Positions 51,814-61,408 are shown, counted from the stretch's first letter. The stretch is DNA of 64,000 nt from Sulfobacillus thermosulfidooxidans DSM 9293 (GCF_900176145.1 NZ_FWWY01000001.1:625517-689516), one strand, 5' to 3'. Numbers and translations: made by a program. The notes: generated from the sequence alone by a model not told the origin.

Positions 51814-53502
51814 CTATGAAGGCATGCTTGCAGAGGGACTGGCAGTGAGCAAGTCCGTGGGCACCAAAGCTGTTGTGCCTTTGGTAGATTCAACAGCCAA
51901 TGCCATATCGATAGCTTCCTGCAAACGGTCAATCGCGATAATCTCAATCCCAGGATGATCAGCGAATGCCTGTTGCCAATTATCCCGGGGAATTAGGACG
52001 CGGGTGCAGCCAGCTTGTTTAGCCGCTTCCACTTTCGCAACAATCCCGCCAACGGGCTTGATATAGCCACGAATCGATAACTCACCAGTCATCGCCAGGC
52101 GCCCGTCACAGGGCTTGCCCGTCATGGCAGAGTACAAAGCTGTGGCAATTGCGACCCCTGCCGAGGGACCATCGAGGGGAACCCCGCCCGGAAAATTGAC
52201 ATGCAGATCAAAGTTTCTCGGTTCCACGCCACATTGGTTGCGTAATACGGTCAACACATTTTCAATCGATCCGCGTGCCATCGACTTCCTGCGAATAGTC
52301 CGTCCCGATGTCCCCATCTCTTCTTCGTCAACGATCCCGGTGACATACAATTGTCCACTGCCTTCGCTCACGGGATTGGCGACAGCCTCAATATCTATGA
52401 CCGTCCCCAGGTTGGGCCCATAAACGGCTAATCCGTTGACCACCCCCACTTGGGGCTCGGATCCCACTTTTTTGTCCGGACGGGGATTGTATTGCCCGGA
52501 AGTGACAACCCATTCCACATCGGCCTGGGTCATCCTCCGCCGCCCTTCGGTCAACGCAAGCCCACAGGCTATTTGAATCAAATTGACCGCTTCCCGGCCG
52601 TTGGTGGCGTACCGCTTAACGACATCAATAGCGCCGCGTTCGGCCTCCATGCCCAGTTTGTTCACCGCATTGGTCGCAATCACTTGGATTTCATCGGGCA
52701 ATAGGGCCCGGAAAAATACTTCCACACACCGAGAACGAATGGCTGGCGGAATCTCATGCGGTTGCCGGGTTGTCGCGCCAATCAACCGGAAATCCGCTGG
52801 TAAGCCATTTTCAAAAATATCTTGAATGTGAGTCGGGACATTACTATCTTCGGAATTATAATACGCGGATTCCAACATCACTTTGCGGTCCTCTAGCACC
52901 TTCAACAACTTATTGAGTTGAATGGGATGCAGTTCGCCAATCTCGTCAATAAAGAGAATGCCGCCATGCGCCTTCGTCACCGCACCGGGTTTCGGCTGCG
53001 GAATCCCGGCCATTCCTAGAGGCCCCGCACCTTGATAAATGGGATCGTGCACGGATCCGATGAGCGGATCGGCAATGCCGCGCTCGTCGAAACGGGCTGT
53101 GGTCGCATCCAATTCGACAAACTTGGCGTCAGGTTGAAAGGGTGTCCACGGCGTTTTCTTGGCTTCTTCTAAAACTAACCGGGCCGCGGCTGTTTTGCCA
53201 ACGCCAGGTGGTCCATAAACGATAATATGCTGGGGATTGGGGCCACATAGCGCCGCTTTCAAGGCCCGGATGCCTTCTTGTTGTCCGACAATTTCATCAA
53301 ACCGAGTGGGTCTGGTCTTTTCGGACAACGGTTCGCTGAGATGGATCGAGCGAAGGCGCCGCAACTTCTCAATTTCCTTTTTTGATTCCCGTTCCACGGC
53401 AACCTTGTTACCTTGCTGGGATTTCAACAAATTCCAAAAATATAACCCTATGACAATCGCAAAAAAGAATTGAATAAAGGTGACGATGTTGGTGAGATTC
53501 AC
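51814..53502 (-). CDS. lonB: Membrane-anchored ATP-dependent protease LonB
   Basis: A 562-residue LonB-type protease as found in spore-formers. It has an N-terminal membrane segment (TFIQFFFAIVIGLYFW), a basic linker, an AAA+ domain with [14 protein letters not shown] and ILFIDEIGELHP, and a Lon protease domain with the Ser in PLDGPSAGVAIA and the Lys in GGIVAKVEAA. In Bacillus, LonB is forespore-linked. GTG 53502 has AGGAGGGG upstream. It is between clpX and lonA as in Bacillus. Confidence 0.96.
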   Translation of the reverse strand: MNLTNIVTFIQFFFAIVIGLYFWNLLKSQQGNKVAVERESKKEIEKLRRLRSIHLSEPLSEKTRPTRFDEIVGQQEGIRALKAALCGPNPQHIIVYGPPGVGKTAAARLVLEEAKKTPWTPFQPDAKFVELDATTARFDERGIADPLIGSVHDPIYQGAGPLGMAGIPQPKPGAVTKAHGGILFIDEIGELHPIQLNKLLKVLEDRKVMLESAYYNSEDSNVPTHIQDIFENGLPADFRLIGATTRQPHEIPPAIRSRCVEVFFRALLPDEIQVIATNAVNKLGMEAERGAIDVVKRYATNGREAVNLIQIACGLALTEGRRRMTQADVEWVVTSGQYNPRPDKKVGSEPQVGVVNGLAVYGPNLGTVIDIEAVANPVSEGSGQLYVTGIVDEEEMGTSGRTIRRKSMARGSIENVLTVLRNQCGVEPRNFDLHVNFPGGVPLDGPSAGVAIATALYSAMTGKPCDGRLAMTGELSIRGYIKPVGGIVAKVEAAKQAGCTRVLIPRDNWQQAFADHPGIEIIAIDRLQEAIDMALAVESTKGTTALVPTDLLTASPSASMPS

Positions 53503-53658
53503 CGTACCCCTCCTTCCGCGCTTTGGCGAAAATTTTTCGAGTCCTCGCTCACATAAGATAGAGTGACCGAAAATGGGGACGAGCAGACGGTCAATTGATG
53601 GACATCATGGATCTCTTCCCTATGGGAATTATGCCCAGTTTCTGCCGACGTTATGCAC

Positions 53659-53696
53659 AAAAAAACCTCCCGCCAAGGAACTCCTTGGGCGGGAGG
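53659..53696 (-). terminator. Intrinsic terminator after clpX
   Basis: On the minus strand CCTCCCGCC pairs with GGCGGGAGG, with an inner AAGGA/TCCTT pairing, followed by seven Ts. It lies about 18 bases past the clpX stop. Confidence 0.9.
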
Positions 53697-53713
53697 CGAG
53701 GGCCTAACCGAAT

Positions 53714-54985
53714 TTAAGCGGTTTCTTCTTTCTGTTTTTTGGCACGTTTGGCTCGATCTTGCGTGACCAAGAGTGGTTCTTCATGTTTTTCGACGACATC
53801 TTGGGTAATGATACACTTCGCGATGTCGGTCCGACTCGGGATATCATACATGACATCCAACATAATATCCTCGATAATCGCTCGCAAGGCACGCGCACCG
53901 GTATTACGGCGCATGGCTTCGCGCGCAACCGCTCGAACAGCTTCTTCTTTAAACTCGAGTTCCACATTATCCAAAGTCAACATCTTCTGATACTGTTTGA
54001 CTAAGGCATTACGCGGCTCGGTCAAAATTTTGACCAAAGCTTCTTCATCGAGCGCATCCAAGGTCACCAATATCGGCAAGCGGCCAACAAACTCCGGAAT
54101 CAAACCAAACTTTAAGAGATCTTCCGGCATGATTTTGGCGAGCACATCACCAATATTGTTTTCAGGCATTTGAATTTCTGCATTGAAACCAAGACCCTTA
54201 CGCCCAATCCGGCGCTTGATAATCTTGTCAATGCCATCAAATGCTCCACCGACAATAAAGAGAATGTTGGTGGTGTCAATTTGAATAAATTCTTGATGAG
54301 GGTGTTTCCGTCCACCTTGAGGGGGAACAGACGCAACGGTGCCTTCCAAAATCTTCAAGAGAGCCTGCTGCACACCTTCACCGGAAACATCGCGTGTGAT
54401 TGACGGATTTTCCGATTTCCGGGCAATTTTGTCGACCTCATCGATGTACACAATACCCTTTTCGGCTTTCTCCACGTCGTAGTCGGCCGCTTGAATGAGC
54501 TTGAGTAAGATGTTCTCCACATCTTCTCCAACATATCCCGCTTCCGTTAACGACGTCGCGTCGGCAATGGCAAACGGCACATTTAAGATCTTTGCTAAAG
54601 TCTGAGCCAGAAGCGTCTTACCTGAACCGGTAGGGCCTAACATCAAGATATTGGACTTTTGCAGTTCAACGTCATCGACTTTACTCCCTAGGTTAATCCG
54701 TTTGTAGTGGTTATATACCGCGACCGACAGGGTCTTTTTGGCACGGTCTTGTCCCACGACGTACTGGTCGAGAATAGCTCGGATTTCTTGCGGCTTCGGG
54801 ATGTCCTTTAATTCGAATTCCACGTCATCACTGAGTTCTTCCTCAATAATTTCAGAACACAGCTCGACGCACTCATCACAAATATAGACACCGCCAGGTC
54901 CAGCAATCAATCGCTTGACTTGGTCCTGATATTTACCGCAAAACGAGCACTTTAACTGACCTTTTTCATCGGTGAACTTGAACAT
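53714..54985 (-). CDS. clpX: ClpX unfoldase subunit
   Basis: ATP-dependent specificity subunit of the ClpXP protease, 423 residues. An N-terminal zinc-binding domain has four cysteines (CSFCGKY and CDECVELC). The AAA+ module has [12 protein letters not shown] and VYIDEVDKI, and the ClpP-docking loop appears as IGF-type LGF in [10 protein letters not shown]. It is preceded by clpP and tig, so the unfoldase, its peptidase and a nascent-chain chaperone sit together. Confidence 0.98.
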   Translation of the reverse strand: MFKFTDEKGQLKCSFCGKYQDQVKRLIAGPGGVYICDECVELCSEIIEEELSDDVEFELKDIPKPQEIRAILDQYVVGQDRAKKTLSVAVYNHYKRINLGSKVDDVELQKSNILMLGPTGSGKTLLAQTLAKILNVPFAIADATSLTEAGYVGEDVENILLKLIQAADYDVEKAEKGIVYIDEVDKIARKSENPSITRDVSGEGVQQALLKILEGTVASVPPQGGRKHPHQEFIQIDTTNILFIVGGAFDGIDKIIKRRIGRKGLGFNAEIQMPENNIGDVLAKIMPEDLLKFGLIPEFVGRLPILVTLDALDEEALVKILTEPRNALVKQYQKMLTLDNVELEFKEEAVRAVAREAMRRNTGARALRAIIEDIMLDVMYDIPSRTDIAKCIITQDVVEKHEEPLLVTQDRAKRAKKQKEETA

Positions 54986-55034
54986 TATAAGCCCCCCTCT
55001 TTGACACCCCTACAATCACCAAGCTGACCATAAG

Positions 55035-55661
55035 TTATTCTTCAGACTTCTGTTCCGAATCTGCCTTGCTGCGGGGAGTGACCACTTCATCAATGAGATG
55101 ATAGGCTTTCGCTTCCTCCGCTGTCATCCAGTAGTCACGTTGAGTCTCTTCCAAAATTTGTTCTACTGAATGATTGGTGTGCTTGGCTAAAATTCCGGCC
55201 AGAGCCTCTCGACTCCGCAATAGCTCTTTCATCTGTATTTCCACATCTGTGGTTTTACCGCCGAGATTGTTAATCCACGGCTCGTGAATCATGACCCGCG
55301 AATTCGGCAAGGCAAACCGTTTACCTTCTGCCCCACCAGCCAAGAGCAATGCTCCCATACTGGCAGCCATACCGACGCAAATGGTCGAGACATCAGGTTT
55401 AATATATTGCATCGTATCATAAATTCCCAAACCAGCACTAACTGAGCCGCCAGGAGAATTGATGTATAGATGAATATCGCGGTCGGGATCGTCACTTTCT
55501 AGAAAGAGCAACTGAGCAACCACCAAGTTCGCCACATCATCATCAATAGCGTTTCCCAGAAAAATGATTCGCTCTTTTAACAGTCGCGAATAGATATCAT
55601 AGGAACGCTCTCCGCGGTTGGTTTGCTCAACCACCATCGGAATGAGGTAACCAAAACTCAT
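55035..55661 (-). CDS. clpP: ClpP protease subunit
   Basis: Serine peptidase barrel partner of ClpX, 208 residues. Catalytic Ser in [11 protein letters not shown], His in RVMIHEP and Asp further on in the handle helix. The N-terminus [22 protein letters not shown]-type region is conserved (quoted only in part). It overlaps the tig stop by 4 bases. In Bacillus clpP is elsewhere, so a tig-clpP-clpX order is the ancestral or proteobacterial-like one. Confidence 0.98.
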   Translation of the reverse strand: MSFGYLIPMVVEQTNRGERSYDIYSRLLKERIIFLGNAIDDDVANLVVAQLLFLESDDPDRDIHLYINSPGGSVSAGLGIYDTMQYIKPDVSTICVGMAASMGALLLAGGAEGKRFALPNSRVMIHEPWINNLGGKTTDVEIQMKELLRSREALAGILAKHTNHSVEQILEETQRDYWMTAEEAKAYHLIDEVVTPRSKADSEQKSEE

Positions 55662-56974
55662 TGTTCACTCTCCCCTTGTCCGCCGGCCACCGTAGAGGCC
55701 AAATACGTGCTGGCCTTAGACAACAGAATATTGGTTCGCAAAGCCTCAAATTCACCGGAACTTCTAAAAAGGCGAACCATATCACTTAAGGGTTGCCGGT
55801 ACATATCGGCAACAGGTTTAATCGCTTGAATAACCTCTTCGTCACTGACCTCAAACCCTTGTTGCTTTGCGATGGCTTCAAGCAATAACTCTTCTTTAAC
55901 GCGCTCTTCAGCGGCAGGTCGGAGCTCATCGTGTAAGGCCTCAGGTGTGATTTGTCGGCTTTCCAAATACTCCTGCGTGCTGGCTCCTATACGCGCAAGC
56001 GTGTTTTCTAATTCATGCAACTGGTTGTGAATGGCTTGATCAACCAGAGCCGAAGGCACTTCGACGGATACACGCTCTTTTAGTTTACCCAAGATGGTTT
56101 GTAACCGAGCATTTTTGGCTTGCTCTTCCAATCTGGTTTTTAAATTATTCGTCACTTGCTCACGTAATTCCTGCAATGATTCCAAACCAACTGCTTTGGC
56201 TAAATCATCATTGACTTCCGGGATGTCTGGCCTTTTATTCTCGACAACTGTCAATTCAAATCGGACAGGTTTCCCTGCTAACGAAACATCAGGATGATTT
56301 TCTGGATAAGTCAGTTTAATCACCTGAGGTTCATTGACTTTAAGGCCAACGAGCTGGTCTTCCAATCCCTCTACGACGGTCCCGGCTCCGACCTCAATCG
56401 TATAGGCATCATCATCAACAAACGGTTCAGAATCGTCTTCGCCATCATCCAAAAACCCTTTGAGACTGACAACAATCCGGTTACCTTTGGCGACGGGTTC
56501 ATCATCAGCAGGCACAATCTGGGCTTGGCCCTTAGCAACCAACGCCAATTCGGCATCAATCTGCTCATCAGTTGGTACCGGAATCTCTAAAGGTTCTTGC
56601 AAAAGATCTTGATAATCTGGCAAATCAATTTGGGGCTTTGATTCCACCTCAATATCAAATTCAAAGGGCTGGCCATCATCGAGTTTCACAATGTTGATTT
56701 TCGGCTCTGCCACGGGTTCAACGGATACTTCACTTAATGCTTCATAATAGCGGTTCTCGACCAGTTGCTGAGCAGCTTCTTGGAGAATAACCTCCCGACC
56801 CACAAAACGTTCAAAAATTGGGCGGGGAACTTTGCCCCGACGAAATCCGGGAATATTGTACTTACCTACGACGTTGCGAAAAGCTTTATCCATCGCTTTA
56901 GAAAGATCACTGGGGTCAATGGTGACGGAAACCTTTGCGACTGAATTCGGTAACCGCTGTAATGCCACTTGCAT
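55658..56974 (-). CDS. tig: Trigger factor
   Basis: Ribosome-bound chaperone and prolyl isomerase, 438 residues. The ribosome-docking signature is GFRRGKVP near residue 45, followed by the FKBP-like domain with [14 protein letters not shown] and a long helical C-terminal domain. An acidic insert ([15 protein letters not shown]) lies at the front of the FKBP-like domain. ATG 56974 is 12 bases after GGAGG; TTG 56995 overlaps that site and is rejected. It has a consensus-like promoter just upstream. Confidence 0.95.
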   Translation of the reverse strand: MQVALQRLPNSVAKVSVTIDPSDLSKAMDKAFRNVVGKYNIPGFRRGKVPRPIFERFVGREVILQEAAQQLVENRYYEALSEVSVEPVAEPKINIVKLDDGQPFEFDIEVESKPQIDLPDYQDLLQEPLEIPVPTDEQIDAELALVAKGQAQIVPADDEPVAKGNRIVVSLKGFLDDGEDDSEPFVDDDAYTIEVGAGTVVEGLEDQLVGLKVNEPQVIKLTYPENHPDVSLAGKPVRFELTVVENKRPDIPEVNDDLAKAVGLESLQELREQVTNNLKTRLEEQAKNARLQTILGKLKERVSVEVPSALVDQAIHNQLHELENTLARIGASTQEYLESRQITPEALHDELRPAAEERVKEELLLEAIAKQQGFEVSDEEVIQAIKPVADMYRQPLSDMVRLFRSSGEFEALRTNILLSKASTYLASTVAGGQGESEQ

Positions 56975-57015
56975 TGTTGTGTAATTCCTCCTCAATACCC
57001 GTTACAAATAAACTC

Positions 57016-57044
57016 ATTATAACACGCCCCGGGACAGTATCCAA
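57016..57044 (-). promoter_or_regulatory. Sigma-A promoter for tig-clpP-clpX
   Basis: TTGGAT (57044-57039) and TATAAT (57021-57016) with a 17-base spacer on the minus strand, about 42 bases before the tig start and just after the tRNA terminator. Confidence 0.75.
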
Positions 57045-57051
57045 GCCATGC

Positions 57052-57077
57052 AAAAAACGAGGCGCTCTATCGCCTCG
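57052..57077 (-). terminator. Intrinsic terminator of the tRNA array
   Basis: On the minus strand CGAGGCG pairs with CGCCTCG around a 6-base loop and is followed by six Ts. It starts 6 bases after the CCA end of tRNA-Gly. Confidence 0.9.
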
Positions 57078-57082
57078 GCAAA

Positions 57083-57157
57083 TGGAGCGGAAGACGGGAT
57101 TTGAACCCGCGACCCTCGCCTTGGCAAGGCGATGCTCTACCGCTGAGCTACTTCCGC
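57083..57157 (-). tRNA. tRNA-Gly (GCC)
   Basis: 75 bases with encoded CCA. Acceptor GCGGAAG / CTTCCGC, T-loop GTTCAAAT, anticodon loop TTGCCAA giving GCC. Last of six tRNAs in the array. Confidence 0.97.
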
Positions 57158-57163
57158 ATTGAA

Positions 57164-57247
57164 TGGTGCGAGGGAAGGGACTTGAACCCTTACGCCTTGC
57201 GGCACGAGATCCTAAGTCTCGCATGTCTGCCATTCCATCACCCTCGC
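57164..57247 (-). tRNA. tRNA-Leu (TAG)
   Basis: 84 bases with encoded CCA and the long variable arm of class II tRNAs. Acceptor GCGAGGG / CCCTCGC, anticodon loop CTTAGGA giving TAG. Confidence 0.96.
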
Positions 57248-57248
57248 C

Positions 57249-57324
57249 TGGTGCGCCCGGTAGGATTTGAACCTACGACCTGCGGATTCGAAGTCCGTCA
57301 CTCTATCCACTGAGCTACGGGCGC
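57249..57324 (-). tRNA. tRNA-Arg (TCG)
   Basis: 76 bases with encoded CCA. Acceptor GCGCCCG / CGGGCGC, anticodon loop CTTCGAA giving TCG. If the first A-to-I editing pathway is absent, this reads CGN codons by wobble; the more usual bacterial isoacceptor is ACG. Confidence 0.95.
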
Positions 57325-57358
57325 AAAAAATCCCGGCACACCGGGGAAAGAAACTTTT

Positions 57359-57436
57359 TGGGGTGAATGAGGGGACTTGAACCCCCGACCCCCAGGGCCA
57401 CAACCTGGTGCTCTAACCAACTGAGCTACATCCACC
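57359..57436 (-). tRNA. tRNA-His (GTG)
   Basis: Acceptor GTGGATG / CATTCAC with an extra G at position -1 (57436) facing C73, the identity element of tRNA-His. Anticodon loop TTGTGGC giving GTG. CCA is encoded. Confidence 0.95.
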
Positions 57437-57451
57437 ATGTCAAACAATTCT

Positions 57452-57528
57452 TGGTGTCCCCGGCAGGACTTGAACCTGCGACGCCGGGATTAGAAGTCCC
57501 GCGCTCTATCCAACTGAGCTACGGGGAC
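57452..57528 (-). tRNA. tRNA-Arg (TCT)
   Basis: 77 bases with encoded CCA. Acceptor GTCCCCG / CGGGGAC, anticodon loop CTTCTAA giving TCT. Confidence 0.97.
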
Positions 57529-57537
57529 GCCTCTGTC

Positions 57538-57614
57538 TGGTCGGGGCGACAGGATTTGAACCTGCGACCCCTTGCTCCCAAAGCAAGTGCGCTACCAAGC
57601 TGCGCCACGCCCCG
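57538..57614 (-). tRNA. tRNA-Pro (TGG)
   Basis: 77 bases with encoded CCA. Acceptor CGGGGCG / CGCCCCG, anticodon loop TTTGGGA giving TGG. First tRNA after the promoter. Confidence 0.97.
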
Positions 57615-57629
57615 ATTCGAAGCATAAAC

Positions 57630-57658
57630 ACTATATCATGGTTTTATCACTTCGTCAA
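57630..57658 (-). promoter_or_regulatory. Sigma-A promoter of the six-tRNA operon
   Basis: TTGACG (57658-57653) and TATAGT (57635-57630), 17 bases apart on the minus strand, about 16 bases before tRNA-Pro. With the terminator at 57052 it delimits the array. Confidence 0.8.
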
Positions 57659-57675
57659 CGTAAGAGGCAAATCTC

Positions 57676-57861
57676 TCAAGACCGGCGCACACTCCACATA
57701 ATAGAACCCGCTATGAGACCAAAAAGTATCAGACCGGACCACCGCGATAATCCAATATGGGCCAGTAAAAATACGATAGCCAAGGCAATAAGGCTCAATA
57801 CCGCTAAAAGGGGATCATCGACAAACAAACCATAAACTTTCTTTATCCATTTCATGGTCAT
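57676..57861 (-). CDS. 61-residue membrane protein
   Basis: Two hydrophobic segments (LLAVLSLIALAIVFLLAHIG and GLILFGLIAGSIMWS), a basic start MTMKWIKK and basic end RRS. ATG 57861 overlaps the TGA of the upstream FTR1-like gene (ATGA), implying coupling. It may be an accessory to that protein. No family recognised. Confidence 0.6.
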   Translation of the reverse strand: MTMKWIKKVYGLFVDDPLLAVLSLIALAIVFLLAHIGLSRWSGLILFGLIAGSIMWSVRRS

Positions 57862-58577
57862 GAGGCCCGCACTCCCTCCTTTTTTAACATACGAATGGAG
57901 AGCAGGCTAATGAACACATAACCCGCAATCAAGAGCAGCAAAGTCGCATCAGACAACGGCCAGCTTATTCCCATCGACTGTCCTGCCCAAAATGTACCAA
58001 AGCTGGTTAACATCACACCGACAACAAATTTCAAAGTATTCTCAGGTACTTTGGCTAAAGGAGCGCGTAGCGAAATGCCCAACAATAAGACAAGCCCGAG
58101 CCCAATCGCTGCGCCAGCGATCGCGCTACCAAAAGCATGCGCTCCCGAACCCATAGTTAAAATAATAACAACGACTTCCAAACCTTCTAACACCACGCCG
58201 TTATACGCAGTAGCTTGGGCCTCAAAACTCCCTTTATTACTCGCCTTTAACCGGCTGATCTGTTTTTCATAGGCCTCTTCTTCATTGTGCAAAGCTTTTA
58301 AGCCCGCATAACGTAATATCGCCTTTCGAATCCATTTCAGTCCGAAGAGAAGAAGTAATATGCCTACAATTCCCTGCAGAATCTGTAAAGGAATAACGCG
58401 CAATATTCCTTCCCCTAAAACAGCGACTAATAATGCCAGCGTTAAAATACCATAAAATACCCCTTTGAGAGCGGGGCGAAACCCATAAACGACTCCCGCG
58501 GCCAAGACAATCGATAATGCCTCAATAAATTCGACCGACGAGGCCAAAAGTGACGCGATTAAGACATAAAAATTCAC
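57858..58577 (-). CDS. Multi-pass membrane protein, FTR1-like
   Basis: A 239-residue protein with about seven hydrophobic segments. Two glutamate motifs sit in membrane segments, SSVEFIEALSIVLAAG near the start and NGVVLEGLEVVVIIL in the middle. These resemble the twin REGLE-type motifs of FTR1 iron permeases but without the Arg. A charged cytoplasmic loop (EEEAYEKQISRLK) lies between. I believe it belongs to the uncharacterised FTR1-related group, with metal-ion transport possible but not shown. GTG 58577 has AAAGGGGG upstream. Confidence 0.6.
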   Translation of the reverse strand: MNFYVLIASLLASSVEFIEALSIVLAAGVVYGFRPALKGVFYGILTLALLVAVLGEGILRVIPLQILQGIVGILLLLFGLKWIRKAILRYAGLKALHNEEEAYEKQISRLKASNKGSFEAQATAYNGVVLEGLEVVVIILTMGSGAHAFGSAIAGAAIGLGLVLLLGISLRAPLAKVPENTLKFVVGVMLTSFGTFWAGQSMGISWPLSDATLLLLIAGYVFISLLSIRMLKKEGVRAS

Positions 58578-58619
58578 TTAAGTGCCCCCTTTGTAAACTA
58601 AACCATATTATACTATTTA

Positions 58620-59111
58620 TTATGTTTTCGATGAAAAAGGTAGGTCTTCCCACCAAATCTTCAGCTGATCTTTAGTTTCCCCGGCAATCCAACCTACTCC
58701 AGGCGGAAATCCCCGCGGCCGAAATACCGACCCGGGATTGAAAAAGATCGTTTCACCATGCACAAAATGTTGTCGACGGTGCGTGTGACCAAAAATCACG
58801 ACATCCAAACGATGACTCTCGGCAAAATGCCAAAGACCTTGTTGCCTGCGGGAAGATACCCATTGATGCCCATGAATGACGCCAAAGCGGATATGATCCA
58901 CAGCCCACATCGTTATCCAGGCCGCAGTTTCTTCGTGGTCGTTATTCCCTTGAGCTCCATAATAGGGCACACCAAAATTGTCGGCTAGCCATTGTCCATC
59001 CCGGTAAAAATCCCCAGCCCCAATGACCCCATCAAGCAACATGGTGGAATCCATGAGTGGTTTCAGCCGTTCGAGATGCCCATGAATATCGGCCACAACC
59101 AGATACCGCAT
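58620..59111 (-). CDS. YfcE/MJ0936-type metallophosphoesterase
   Basis: A 163-residue calcineurin-like phosphodiesterase. Metal motifs: VVADIHGHLERL, GAGDFYRDG, GNNDHEE, HGHQW and FGHTHRRQ. The family cleaves model phosphodiesters; the natural substrate is unclear. The start ATG 59111 overlaps the rdgB stop (TAATG). In many Firmicutes it follows rdgB as ysnB does here. Confidence 0.92.
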   Translation of the reverse strand: MRYLVVADIHGHLERLKPLMDSTMLLDGVIGAGDFYRDGQWLADNFGVPYYGAQGNNDHEETAAWITMWAVDHIRFGVIHGHQWVSSRRQQGLWHFAESHRLDVVIFGHTHRRQHFVHGETIFFNPGSVFRPRGFPPGVGWIAGETKDQLKIWWEDLPFSSKT

Positions 59112-59710
59112 TAAAGAGCCATCACCTGCTGAATAATAGGAATAATGCCTTGAACGGCCATACCTCGGTGGGATACGCGATCTTTGAGTTCCTGACTCCA
59201 CTGAGCAAATGAAGTCTCCCCGTCGATACTAAAAATAGGATCCACTCCAAATCCTGCTTGTCCTTTCGGCCAGGTTAGAATTCGGCCTTCAACCACTCCC
59301 TCTGCAAAAAATACCAAGCCGTCCGGGGAAGCTAAACAGAGAACCGCGCGCATTCGAGCCGTCCGTTGAGGCCAGGGCACATCGAGTAATCTCAGCAAAA
59401 TTTCGCGCGTATTTTCCCAACTATTGTCACTCACAAAACGAGCCGAATGAATTCCAGGTTGGCCTCCTAATGCATCGACTTCTACCCCGGAGTCATCGGC
59501 TAAAGCCCAATGCCCGGTCCGTCTTGCAACCGCCCGTGCTTTGAGTTCAGCATTTTCGCGGTAAGTCGTCCCGGTTTCCTCAACAATTTCCTTGCCGCCA
59601 AAATCGTCTAAAATCAGACGAATATTGGTAGAGGCAAATAATCGCCGAAATTCTTGTAACTTTCCCGGATTGTGCGAAGCTAAAATAATAGGCGGGTGAA
59701 CCCTATCCAA
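59111..59710 (-). CDS. rdgB: XTP/dITP pyrophosphatase (RdgB/HAM1)
   Basis: Removes non-canonical purine triphosphates, 199 residues. The Ham1 start ILASHNPGKLQEF, TTYRENAELKARAVA and WALADDSGVEVDALGG are intact. TTG 59710 has GGAG 9 bases upstream and overlaps the rph stop, implying coupled translation. Order rph-rdgB-yfcE-like matches Bacillus. Confidence 0.97.
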   Translation of the reverse strand: MDRVHPPIILASHNPGKLQEFRRLFASTNIRLILDDFGGKEIVEETGTTYRENAELKARAVARRTGHWALADDSGVEVDALGGQPGIHSARFVSDNSWENTREILLRLLDVPWPQRTARMRAVLCLASPDGLVFFAEGVVEGRILTWPKGQAGFGVDPIFSIDGETSFAQWSQELKDRVSHRGMAVQGIIPIIQQVMAL

Positions 59711-60443
59711 TCAACAACGCTCCTTCTGGCAGAACCGATTTCTCAAGCGCAATTAATTCATCGATCGCTGGCTCAACAAAGTCAAGCAATAAATCCAACT
59801 GGGTTCGCGAGAAAAGACCATGTTCGGCCGTTCCTTGAATCTCGATCAACTGGTGTTTGCTGGTCATTACCACATTCATGTCCACGCCAATCTGAGAATC
59901 TTCATGGTAATTGAGATCAAGATACACTTCATCACCATGCAAGCCGACACTAATCGCAGCCATCCAATCTTTCAGCGGTTTGGTGGTGAAGGCCGAAGTT
60001 TTATGGATTTTCGTCAACGCTTGTGTCAACGCCATAAATCCCGCCGTAATGGCCGCCGTGCGCGTTCCCCCATCCGCTTGAATGACATCACAGTCCAGCA
60101 AAATGCTCTTTTCGCCTAAGGCCTTAAGATTTAGTATCGCGCGTAAAGACCGACCGATCAGACGTTGAATCTCGATCGTTCGACCTTGTTGACGCCCTCT
60201 CGCAGCCTCGCGCATCGTACGTTCATGGGTCGCCCGGGGTAGCATCCCATATTCAGCCGATACCCAACCTTGACCACTTCCACGAACAAATGGAGGAACT
60301 TTGTCTTCAACCGTTGCGGTGACCAAAACGCGTGTATTGCCAACAGAAATGAGACATGATCCTTCAGCCCAGGCATTGAAACCCAGTTGAAAATCTACGG
60401 GACGAATCGCATCATTACTTCGTCCATCTTGACGCAACCCCAT
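59703..60443 (-). CDS. rph: Ribonuclease PH
   Basis: Phosphorolytic 3'-5' exonuclease that trims tRNA 3' ends, 246 residues. RQDGRSNDAIRPV at the start, the phosphate-binding GRQQGRTIEIQRLIGRSLRA and CDVIQADGGTRTAAITGA-type region (here DVIQADGGTRTAAI) are present. GAGAGGGG precedes ATG 60443. It follows ssrA on the minus strand, separated by a terminator. Confidence 0.98.
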   Translation of the reverse strand: MGLRQDGRSNDAIRPVDFQLGFNAWAEGSCLISVGNTRVLVTATVEDKVPPFVRGSGQGWVSAEYGMLPRATHERTMREAARGRQQGRTIEIQRLIGRSLRAILNLKALGEKSILLDCDVIQADGGTRTAAITAGFMALTQALTKIHKTSAFTTKPLKDWMAAISVGLHGDEVYLDLNYHEDSQIGVDMNVVMTSKHQLIEIQGTAEHGLFSRTQLDLLLDFVEPAIDELIALEKSVLPEGALLIG

Positions 60444-60467
60444 GAGACAACCCCTCTCAAAACGTTC

Positions 60468-60500
60468 TAAAAAAAACTCCCACCCTGTTGGCGGGAGAAA
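60468..60500 (-). terminator. Intrinsic terminator of ssrA
   Basis: On the minus strand CTCCCGCC pairs with GGGTGGGAG (one G-T) around a short loop, followed by eight Ts. It lies 5 bases after the CCA end of tmRNA. Confidence 0.92.
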
Positions 60501-60504
60501 AACT

Positions 60505-60860
60505 TGGTGGAGGCGGGGACGTGCTGCCCGTCCCGTCCGAAGACACGTCGTGCCGGACCCCTACGAGCGTAGCTGTGAAATTCGTCTCACCAAGCAGTGT
60601 CGTACACAGCGCGGCATCTGCATGGCCAGTCCTTAATTTCCCTTGATATCTCGGACCTTATACCAAGGTATCCTACATTTTTACGCCACGAATCCGAAGG
60701 TAGGAACTTGGGACTCAGGCGTTAGCTGGGATTAAGCAGCTAAAGCGTAGTTTTCTTCAGTGTTGTTGGCACTTAATGGTTTCCTGCTGTTTAACGAGGC
60801 ACAGGACCTCGGCTCGCGTTCCAACACCCCGTTCATCCCCGTCGAATCTAGTTCGCCCCC
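60505..60860 (-). ncRNA. ssrA: tmRNA (ssrA)
   Basis: 356 bases on the minus strand. The 5' end GGGGGCGAACTAGATTCGAC and the 3' end with an encoded CCA form the tRNA-like part. The reading frame gives the tag ANNTEENYALAA with TAA at its end; the ALAA tail is the ClpXP recognition end. The 3' half has the usual pseudoknot-forming repeats. It lies next to smpB, with rph downstream. Confidence 0.97.
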
Positions 60861-60885
60861 ATGCAATATCAACACCATCCAACGG

Positions 60886-61347
60886 TTATACCCGTTGTTT
60901 GAGCGCTCGTTCAATCCGCCGATTCGCGTCACGTTGTGCTATCGACTGCCGTTTATCATAATTCTTCTTACCACGGGCCACTCCGAGCGCCAATTTTGCG
61001 CGTCCGTGTTTATCAAAATACATCCGGACAGGGATTAAAGTCATCCCTTCTTGTTGGACACGAGCTGCCAATTCCCGCAACTGCTTGCGGTGCACTAACA
61101 GTTTCCGACTCCGGTACGGATCATGATTATAGCGGTTACCGTACTCATATGGTGCAATGTGGCAGTTAAAAAGAAACAATTCTCCTTTGTCAAATCGAGC
61201 GAAACTGTCCCGTAAATTGACACGCCCTGCACGCAACGACTTGACTTCTGTGCCCGTTAACACCATTCCAGCTTCGATAACCTCGTCAATAAAATAATCG
61301 TGACGAGCCTTTCGGTTCTCGGCAATGGGTTTTTCATTTCTCGCCAT
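60886..61347 (-). CDS. smpB: SsrA-binding protein SmpB
   Basis: Delivers tmRNA to stalled ribosomes, 153 residues. Core motifs [37 protein letters not shown] and a basic C-terminal tail ([19 protein letters not shown]) that occupies the empty mRNA channel. GGGGG precedes the ATG. The last 12 codons overlap an inverted repeat CAACGG/CCGTTG (60880-60897). Confidence 0.98.
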   Translation of the reverse strand: MARNEKPIAENRKARHDYFIDEVIEAGMVLTGTEVKSLRAGRVNLRDSFARFDKGELFLFNCHIAPYEYGNRYNHDPYRSRKLLVHRKQLRELAARVQQEGMTLIPVRMYFDKHGRAKLALGVARGKKNYDKRQSIAQRDANRRIERALKQRV

Positions 61348-61379
61348 TGAACATAACCCCCGTCACGTATTGCCTTAAA

Positions 61380-61408
61380 ATTATATGATCCTTCGCAAAA
61401 AATATCAA
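61380..61408 (-). promoter_or_regulatory. Sigma-A promoter for smpB-ssrA
   Basis: TTGATA (61408-61403) and TATAAT (61385-61380) with a 17-base spacer on the minus strand, 32 bases before the smpB start. Confidence 0.75.

Noticed and set aside
60442-61169. Several frames over the ssrA gene
   Set aside because: They lie within tmRNA, whose ends, tag frame and terminator are clear.
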